DNA of 35,070 bases. Source: Planctomycetota bacterium. Lineage in GTDB: Bacteria; Planctomycetota; PLA2. Positions 27,642 through 33,853 of the stretch are shown here, piece after piece. The notes under the pieces were generated by a model, which was given only the letters and a program-made list of their open reading frames with translations, was not told the origin of the DNA and did no database searches. The stretch spans positions 1-35,070 of the forward strand of contig JAPUHK010000100.1 in the NCBI GenBank assembly GCA_027297745.1. Direction: 5' to 3'. Position 1 is the stretch's first letter. Every line of letters begins with the position of its first letter. The position numbers were made by a program, and so were the translations under genes.

Positions 27642-27677
27642 CTCGGGGGGAGGTCTGTCCCGAGTGTCCGCCTCCCC
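27642..27677 (+). terminator. Overlapping alternative hairpins (CTCGGG/CCCGAG and GGGGAGG/CCTCCCC) downstream of the IPT lipoprotein gene
   Basis: Inverted repeats read directly; T-rich TTTTGTGGTTTTT occurs about 35 nt further on. Confidence 0.4.
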
Positions 27678-27722
27678 TGGTGGGCAAATCCTCGATAGCC
27701 CTCAACATTTTGTGGTTTTTCC

Positions 27723-27750
27723 TTGACCGAGGATTCGAAGTCGCTAGGCT
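27723..27750 (+). promoter_or_regulatory. Candidate sigma-70-type promoter TTGACC-N16-TAGGCT upstream of the partner-switching operon
   Basis: -35-like TTGACC at 27723-27728, -10-like TAGGCT at 27745-27750. Confidence 0.5.
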
Positions 27751-28084
27751 CTGAGGTCCAGAGGGCTCCTAAAATCGGGCCCTAGACCGCTAGGTCTGCT
27801 CTCACAAACTAAAGAAATCTCTGGTTCCGACCCTGGGCGCCCGGGACCGGTCGGGTGGGACGATTTCACTCGGAGCAGGGGACGGCGATCCTCCCTACGC
27901 CCTCTTAGCTCGTCGCCGTCCACCAACCCTCCTTGCCGGCCTGGTTCTTCTCTTCGCCGTCCTGCCGACCCCCTTGGCGCCCGGTCGGTTCCTTGGGTTC
28001 TGTGAGACTCAAGCGGATAGGTATGCCGCCGCAACGCTCACCGGCCGAGCGGGAACGTAGCTGGCCGCTTGGGGGAAAACGGCC

Positions 28085-29248
28085 GTGATCACGCGAAAAG
28101 AACAGACCCTATCCCCTCTGACCCGCAAGGCCCTCGCGGAGCGAGTGGCTGCACGCGCTGGCATCGACTCGAAAACCACGATCACCGTCATCGAGGCGTT
28201 GTTCGAGATCGTGCAAGAGGCGCTTCTGGAAGGCGAGAAGGTCGACCTCAACGGGGTCTTGGACATGGGTGTCGTCGTCGAGCCGGCGCGCATCCGCCGC
28301 GAGTCCTCGGGCCGTTTCAGTGAGATTGCGCCGGCGCGCCGCCGGTTGCACGTCAAAGTCTCCGAGCCGCTGCGTGAACGGCTCGCACAACAGCGCACCG
28401 CGGCGATCCTGCTGGCCATGCGCAAGCAGGGCCCGTTCCCCGACATCCTCGCGAATCACTTCGCGCGTCTGGGCTGGAAGGTGCAGACGGTGGACTCCGT
28501 CTCCGCCTGCGACACGCTGCTCGAGGGATCGCAGCCTTACCTCGTGGTCGCCGACCACGCGTTGAAGGGCCGCGATGACTTCGTCGCGCAGCTCAAGAGC
28601 ACGTGGCGCACGAATCCGATTCCCGTGATCACGCTGCACACGCGTCACGAGAACCTGCGCAGGACGGCCGAGCTGCGCATCGAGGGCGACCTCGCGGCCA
28701 TCGAACCCATCGAGGTGAACCCCTTCCTGGTCGCGGCCGACCAAGTACTGGCGCAGGCTACGGAAGAGGCCGCCGTCTTCGAGCGGCAGATCCGCTTCCG
28801 CCTGCCTGCGCGCGAGGAAGAGGTCCTGCGCGCCTTCGATCTCGCGGACGGTTTCTTCAAGGACGCCGGGTTCCGCGGGGATTCGCTCGTGGGGCTAACG
28901 ACCGCCTTCCGCGAGGCGGTGCGCAACGCCGAGTTGCACGGCTGCAGCGCGAGTCCAGAGCTCGGTATCAGCGTCGAGCTGCTGCTGGACGCCGAAAAGC
29001 TCACCACGACGATCGAAGACGACGGGAAGGGCTTCGAGCATGCCAAGTATCGCGACGGGATCGAAGGCTCCGCGCCCGTTTCGATGGCGCGCAAGCGCCA
29101 CAAGAGCGGTGAGTCCGGTGGACTCGGCATCTACCTGATGGAGCGTTGCGCGGACCGGTTGGAATACAACGACCTGGGAAACCGGGTGACCTTGACGAAA
29201 CTGCGGGAGACGGAGCCCGAGCCGGACCCGCCGGGTCAGGAGGGTTAG
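28085..29248 (+). CDS. HU/IHF-like domain + degenerate receiver-like domain + RsbW-type HATPase (serine kinase/anti-sigma type) fusion
   Basis: aa 11-100 LTRKALAERVAARAGIDSKTTITVIEALFEIVQEALLEGEKVDLNG... (HU-like). aa about 105-222 receiver-like without canonical DD/K. aa 234-373 HATPase with N-box FREAVRNAELHG, G1 EDDGKGF, G2 GGLGIYLM. GTG start. Confidence 0.75.
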   Translation: MITRKEQTLSPLTRKALAERVAARAGIDSKTTITVIEALFEIVQEALLEGEKVDLNGVLDMGVVVEPARIRRESSGRFSEIAPARRRLHVKVSEPLRERLAQQRTAAILLAMRKQGPFPDILANHFARLGWKVQTVDSVSACDTLLEGSQPYLVVADHALKGRDDFVAQLKSTWRTNPIPVITLHTRHENLRRTAELRIEGDLAAIEPIEVNPFLVAADQVLAQATEEAAVFERQIRFRLPAREEEVLRAFDLADGFFKDAGFRGDSLVGLTTAFREAVRNAELHGCSASPELGISVELLLDAEKLTTTIEDDGKGFEHAKYRDGIEGSAPVSMARKRHKSGESGGLGIYLMERCADRLEYNDLGNRVTLTKLRETEPEPDPPGQEG

Positions 29249-29249
29249 C

Positions 29250-30416
29250 GTGCAGTATGACCTCACGATCCGCAACGACCCTCCCAAGGACAGGATCGCA
29301 ACGATTGGCCTTGGAGGCGTCGTCGACGCGCACACGTTGGACAAGTTCGAGGCTGCGCTGCGCAGCGCAGCGGAAGGGGACGTGCGTTCGGTCGTCCTGG
29401 ACTGCGAGGAGTTGCGCTACATCAACTCGTCCGGTTTCGGCGAGCTGATCCGCTACTCCGACCGGTTGCGCGAGAAGGGCGGCAGCCTCGTCCTGGCGCG
29501 CGTGCCACCCAAGGTCGGCATCATCCTCGAGATGCTGGGCCTCAAACGCCTGATCCCGACGGCGCCCTCGGTGGCCGAGGCGATCCTTGCGGCGCAGCAG
29601 CCCCCGCCGCCGGCGTTGCCGTCGGAGAAGGCTCCCGAACCCGAAGCGGCGCCCGCACCCACGCCCGAACCCGAACGCGTGCCCGCGCCGGCACCGCGCA
29701 CGGCGAGTCCCAAGATCACGCCCCCCGCGCCGCCGCGCCTGCCCATCGATCAACCTGGGCCGCCGGCTACGGCGGCATCGCCGGGTCCGTCGAGCCCGAT
29801 AGGGCCCCCCTCGCGAATCGATGTGCGCGACCGCTTTCCCGAAGCGAAGCAGGTCACGGAGGAAGCCGCTGCGGAGTTGCCGGAGGGCGAAGCCATCGTG
29901 CGCTGCGCGCTGTGCGACGTGCGCATGCACATCGGCGGGCGCGGCCGCTGGCTGTGCCCGTCCTGCGGCGCGCCGTTCACGGTCTCGCCCGAGGGCGGAC
30001 TGGCCTTCGAGTGGACCGAGTCGGAGGCCGAGGCCATGCACCTCACCTTCGACGTCGCTCCGCGCACGCTGGCGGCTTTCGCCGGCGTGCTGGAGGGCAT
30101 CCTGACCGAGCGACGGGTGTCCCACGCGCGCACGCGGCGTTTCAGCCGCGAGGCGGCGCACGTGTGTCACCTCGTAAGCCAGCACGCGTACGGAAGCGGG
30201 CGTCCGGGACCCTTGCACGTCCTGTTGCTGGCCGGCCCGGAGCGCCTGCGCCTGCGCATCGTCGACCGCGGGAGCTCGCTCGGCACTCAGGCGCACACTG
30301 TGTTCGAGACGCAGGCGCGCCTCTTCCTGGACTTCCGCTATCTGCAGCTGAGCGGGGGCGTGCACGTGACGGAGCTGGCCTTCGCCTACACCGGTTCAGG
30401 GGTCTTCGTCGCATGA
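29250..30416 (+). CDS. STAS domain anti-sigma-factor-antagonist fused to Pro-rich linker, zinc ribbon and degenerate HATPase-like domain
   Basis: STAS: VVLDCEELRYINSSGFGELI (conserved Ser). Zinc ribbon CALCDVRMHIGGRGRWLCPSC. C-term REAAHVCHLVSQHAYG...LRLRIVDRGSSLG resembles the RsbW N/G1 region without the N-box Asn. GTG start, 1 nt after previous stop. Confidence 0.75.
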   Translation: MQYDLTIRNDPPKDRIATIGLGGVVDAHTLDKFEAALRSAAEGDVRSVVLDCEELRYINSSGFGELIRYSDRLREKGGSLVLARVPPKVGIILEMLGLKRLIPTAPSVAEAILAAQQPPPPALPSEKAPEPEAAPAPTPEPERVPAPAPRTASPKITPPAPPRLPIDQPGPPATAASPGPSSPIGPPSRIDVRDRFPEAKQVTEEAAAELPEGEAIVRCALCDVRMHIGGRGRWLCPSCGAPFTVSPEGGLAFEWTESEAEAMHLTFDVAPRTLAAFAGVLEGILTERRVSHARTRRFSREAAHVCHLVSQHAYGSGRPGPLHVLLLAGPERLRLRIVDRGSSLGTQAHTVFETQARLFLDFRYLQLSGGVHVTELAFAYTGSGVFVA

Positions 30417-30982
30417 GCCGACCCCGCCGCCGCCGCGATGCCCCCGAGGGCGCCCTCGCCGCGGTGCTGGGCGGGGCCGTGACCCGGGAGCAACTCAGCG
30501 CCGCGGCCGCCCGCGAAGGCTGCGCCGGCATGCCGCTCGTGCGCACCCTGCTCAAGCGCTACCTGCCGCCCCAGGCGGAGCTGGCGAACGTCTACAGCTA
30601 TCGCAACTTCCCGGCACGCCTGGAGGCGCGCGTGCTCAAGCCGGCGCCCCAGGCGGGCGCGCTCCTGGATCCGGACATCCTGGCACGACTGTGCTGCGTC
30701 CCGCTCGTGATCCTGCACGACGTGTGCGTTCTGGCCGTGGCCCCGGGCCGTGAAGCCGAGGCGGTGGCCTCGATCCACGCCACCTTGAAGCGGGGCGTGA
30801 TTCCCGTGCTGGCGGACGAAGCCGTCATCGAGTGCGCCATCCGGGGCATCCCGGACGTCCCGGACGCCGCACCCCATTTCCTGCGACCGCGCCGCTCCAG
30901 CCCGACCTGGGAGCGTTTCGAGAACAACGTCCTGCGCTCCGTTGAGCTCGAAGCCATCCCGCTCGACAAAGCGGCGCCATGA
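30413..30982 (+). CDS. Stand-alone T2SSE_N/MshEN-like protein (GspE/PilB N-terminal domain without ATPase)
   Basis: ATGA overlap with upstream gene. AAVLGGAVTREQLSAAAARE...DPDILARLCCVPLVILHDVCVLAVAPGREAEAVASIHATLKRGVIPVLADEAVIECAIRGI matches the GspE N-domain pattern. Confidence 0.55.
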   Translation: MSRPRRRRDAPEGALAAVLGGAVTREQLSAAAAREGCAGMPLVRTLLKRYLPPQAELANVYSYRNFPARLEARVLKPAPQAGALLDPDILARLCCVPLVILHDVCVLAVAPGREAEAVASIHATLKRGVIPVLADEAVIECAIRGIPDVPDAAPHFLRPRRSSPTWERFENNVLRSVELEAIPLDKAAP

Positions 30983-32118
30983 TCGGCAGCATCCCCGCTC
31001 GGGCTTCTCCGGCGTCGCGTGCCGGACGCCAGGCGTTCGTGTCCGCTGCGCTCGTCGCGCTCTTCGTGGCCGGCACGCTGTTCGTGCTGCGCACGCGCAC
31101 GACGCTCGATCTGCCGCTCGCCGTGGGAACGAGTGCGGTGCTGGGCTTGCTTTGGGCGGCGCTCGCAGGATGGTTGGTGCAAGCGCGCGAATGGCGCCGC
31201 CGCCGCCTGCGGCTGGCGCTCGATCGCATGGAGCAACACCGGCAGGATCTCGAGGCGCAGATCGAAGTGCTCGACGCCACGCTGGAGGAAGCAAAGCCGG
31301 AAACGGAGAAGTCCGACGCCGCGCGCGAGCGTGACGAGCGCTGGAGCCGCTCGATCCAGAGCGCGCTGTTGCCGGCCCGCCCGCCCGTGCTGCCCGGCTA
31401 TCACATAGACGCGCTGTACCTGCCCTGCGGTGTGCTCGGCGGCGACTTCTACGACTTCCGCGTCTTCGAGGACGGCCGCGTCCTGGTCACGCTCGGAGAC
31501 GTGTCCGGCAAGGGCGCGGCGGGCGCCATCGTGATGGCCATGGTGCAGACGCTGTTCCGTCAGAACGCGGACGTCGCATGCGGGCCCGCGGACCTGTTGG
31601 CCCGCGTCAACGAGGGTTTCGCGGGCGCGGTGGGCAAGGGAATCTTCGTGACCGCCCTGGCCGCCTGGGTGGACCCCGCGCGTCACACGCTCACGCTGGC
31701 GGGGGCGGGGCACCACCCCGTGATGTTGTTCAACGTTCGCAAGCGCGTGAGCTCGCTGGTACAGGCGAAAGGCGCCGCTCTCGGTCTGGTGTCCGGCGCG
31801 GACTTCAGCGAGTCGCTGGTGGAGACGCGCATCGATCTCGCACCCGGCGACGCGTTGCTGTTCTACACGGACGGCGCCAGCGAAGGCTCCGACTCGCTCG
31901 TGACCGACACGGGCGAAGACCGTTTGCGCGCCGCGGCGGCCGCTGCGGTTCTGGAGGGCTTCGACGGGGCGCTGGGACGCATCCGCAACGATCTCTACGC
32001 GGCCGCCGCGCCGCGCGACGACTCGACGCTGGTGTTGGTCGCGCGGCACGGGGGCCCCGGTGGGGCGCACGTCGGCAGAATTCCCACGGCCCGAACTTCG
32101 GAAGGCCTAACGGCTTAG
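30979..32118 (+). CDS. Membrane-anchored SpoIIE/RsbU-type PP2C serine phosphatase
   Basis: ATGA overlap with upstream gene; two N-terminal TMs and coiled coil. PP2C motifs GGDFYDF, LGDVSGKGAAGAIVMA, LFYTDGASE, RDDSTLVLV. Confidence 0.9.
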   Translation: MIGSIPARASPASRAGRQAFVSAALVALFVAGTLFVLRTRTTLDLPLAVGTSAVLGLLWAALAGWLVQAREWRRRRLRLALDRMEQHRQDLEAQIEVLDATLEEAKPETEKSDAARERDERWSRSIQSALLPARPPVLPGYHIDALYLPCGVLGGDFYDFRVFEDGRVLVTLGDVSGKGAAGAIVMAMVQTLFRQNADVACGPADLLARVNEGFAGAVGKGIFVTALAAWVDPARHTLTLAGAGHHPVMLFNVRKRVSSLVQAKGAALGLVSGADFSESLVETRIDLAPGDALLFYTDGASEGSDSLVTDTGEDRLRAAAAAAVLEGFDGALGRIRNDLYAAAAPRDDSTLVLVARHGGPGGAHVGRIPTARTSEGLTA

Positions 32119-32170
32119 CGGAATGCTTCCGAACGCTGCGCTTCAGGGTGTCGATTTTTGTGGACTGTCG

Positions 32171-32341
32171 TATAAGGGAGAGTTGAGAATATGACGGGAA
32201 GGGGATGGTATGAGGCCGTCCCTCAGTGCTGCGGCAGGCGAAATCAAGTCGAGCCAGGGTTGTCCCTCTCCGGAGGGTCGTAAAACAAGCCCTTCACTCC
32301 ATACCATTACCCTATTCTCAGACTGTTCCCCCTGGCTCGAC
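32171..32341 (+). ncRNA. Candidate structured RNA/leader with two interleaved inverted repeats (pseudoknot topology)
   Basis: TATAAG at 32171-32176. Arms TGAGAATA...ATGGTATG (32184-32212) with CATACCAT...TATTCTCA (to 32320). GTCGAGCCAGGG (32248-32259) with CCCTGGCTCGAC (32330-32341). UCCG-capped hairpin CCCTC-TCCG-GAGGG in between. Confidence 0.45.
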
Positions 32342-32391
32342 CTTTAGCCGCGCCCGCCACGCCTCGTGATTCGCGCGCAGGCACCCGTTCC

Positions 32392-33039
32392 GTGCCCCGC
32401 ACCTTCCTCTTCGACGTCGACGGTACGCTCGTCTTCTACCCCGGGATCGGGCGGCGTGCGTTGGAGCGCGCCATCTTCGAGGAGTGGGGGACGCCCGATG
32501 CGCTCGCGCGCACTTCTTTCGCGGGCGCCACCGACCACGGGCTGGTTGCGGGAGTCGCCGAAGGCCGTCCCCCGGGGGACGTCTGGGAGCGCTATGTGCG
32601 CTATCTCGAGGCGGACATGGAAGCGCTTCCGGATGCCACTCCCCTGCCCGGCGTGAACGCATTGCTGGATCGCCTCGCGGCCTCCGGTGCGCGACTGGGG
32701 TTGCTCACAGGCAACTTGCGTGTGGGTGCGCGAGCGAAGCTGGGGCGTCCCGGGCTGTGGGCACGTTTCGACCCCTCGATCTCGGCCTTCGGCGACGACG
32801 GCATGCAGCGCGTGCAGATCGCCGAGGCCGCGCGTGCCCGTTGCGGCGCCGGTCCCTTGACCGTGATCGGCGACGCGTCCGCCGACGCTGTTGCCGCGCG
32901 CCACATCGGAGCCCGTGTACTGCTGGTGAACACGGGGCCGCAAGAACGCCACGAGCTCGAGCAGTGCGCGGCGGACCGGCTCGTCGAAGACTTCAGCGCG
33001 ACCGACGACGTTTGCGACTGGCTGCTTTCGCGGCCCTGA
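32392..33039 (+). CDS. HAD-superfamily hydrolase (phosphatase-like)
   Basis: Motif I FLFDVDGTLV, motif II GLLTGN, motif IV VIGDASADAVAA. GTG start. Confidence 0.88.
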   Translation: MPRTFLFDVDGTLVFYPGIGRRALERAIFEEWGTPDALARTSFAGATDHGLVAGVAEGRPPGDVWERYVRYLEADMEALPDATPLPGVNALLDRLAASGARLGLLTGNLRVGARAKLGRPGLWARFDPSISAFGDDGMQRVQIAEAARARCGAGPLTVIGDASADAVAARHIGARVLLVNTGPQERHELEQCAADRLVEDFSATDDVCDWLLSRP

Positions 33040-33799
33040 CGAACGCCCGCACGCGCGCCGGGTCCACCGCAGCGTCCGTGCGTCCGCCGCGCTTCAGAGC
33101 GGTGCCGACGATGACGCCGTCGGCGATCGCCAACACGTCCGCTACGCTGTCGCGCGTTACCCCGGATCCCGCCAGGATCGTGGCGCGCGGCAGCGCCTTG
33201 CGCGCCTCCTTCAGGTCCGCGAAGTCTGTCGGCTCGCCCGTGGCGGCCCCCGAGACGATCAGGGCGTCGGCCCCGTTGCGCTGTATGAGATCGCGGGCTG
33301 CGTGGGCCAGGTCCCCCCCGAACAGCGGCCGGCCGTGCTTGACGTGCACGTCGGCCGCGATGGCGGTCTTCAGCCCCAGAGCGGCCCGGGCCCGCAGGGT
33401 CTCAGCAGCCCGGCCCTCGATCAGGCCCTGATCCGTGGCCACCACGCCCGCGTGCACGTTGACCCGGATGAAGGCGGCGCCCGCGGCTGCAGCCACGCCC
33501 AGGGCGGCGCGGGCGTCGTTGCGCAGGGCGTTGATCCCTAGCGGCAGCCCGACCTGCGTGGAGACCGCCGCGGCGCAGATCGCCAGCGCCGCCACGGTTT
33601 CAGGCTCCAGATCCTGCTTGAGGAAGGGGGTGTCTCCGTAGTTCTCGAGGATCACCCCGTTCACGCCCCCGGCGGCGTAGGTACGCGCGTCGGCCAGCGC
33701 GCGGTCGATCACCCGCCCCATGCGGCCCCCGTAGCCGGGGCTTCCCGGCAGGGGCAGCAGGTGCACGACGGCGATCACGGGAGCCGGAAAGGCGGCCAT
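32993..33799 (-). CDS. BtpA/SgcQ family (TIM-barrel-like) protein
   Basis: AVVHLLPLPGSPGYGG...GGVNGVILENYGDTPF...GINALRNDARAALGVAAAAGAAFIRVNVHAGVVATDQGLIEG...ADALIVSGAATG. Confidence 0.88.
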   Translation of the reverse strand: MAAFPAPVIAVVHLLPLPGSPGYGGRMGRVIDRALADARTYAAGGVNGVILENYGDTPFLKQDLEPETVAALAICAAAVSTQVGLPLGINALRNDARAALGVAAAAGAAFIRVNVHAGVVATDQGLIEGRAAETLRARAALGLKTAIAADVHVKHGRPLFGGDLAHAARDLIQRNGADALIVSGAATGEPTDFADLKEARKALPRATILAGSGVTRDSVADVLAIADGVIVGTALKRGGRTDAAVDPARVRAFVRAAKAASRKRRRSR

Positions 33800-33853
33800 G
33801 GCGGGATCTTATCGCTCTTGCGGCCTGCGCGGCAGGCCCCGACAATGCCGGGC

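Noticed and set aside
27757-28084. rRNA operon leader or known housekeeping RNA (tmRNA, RNase P, SRP, 6S)
   Set aside because: Only a weak boxA-like string was found; no conserved core sequences of these RNAs recognised and no rRNA follows.
29001-30365. 454-aa minus-strand ORF antisense to the HATPase and STAS genes
   Set aside because: Shadow ORF; plus-strand genes are tightly coupled and motif-supported.
32171-32341. HDV-like ribozyme (same P1-P2-P3-P1'-P2' order)
   Set aside because: The topology order matches superficially, but arm lengths and linkers (about 35 nt between P1 and P2 5' strands) are incompatible with HDV-like architecture, and no catalytic core was recognised.
32171-32341. 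Retron or mobile-element ncRNA
   Set aside because: No reverse transcriptase or transposase nearby; downstream gene is a HAD hydrolase.
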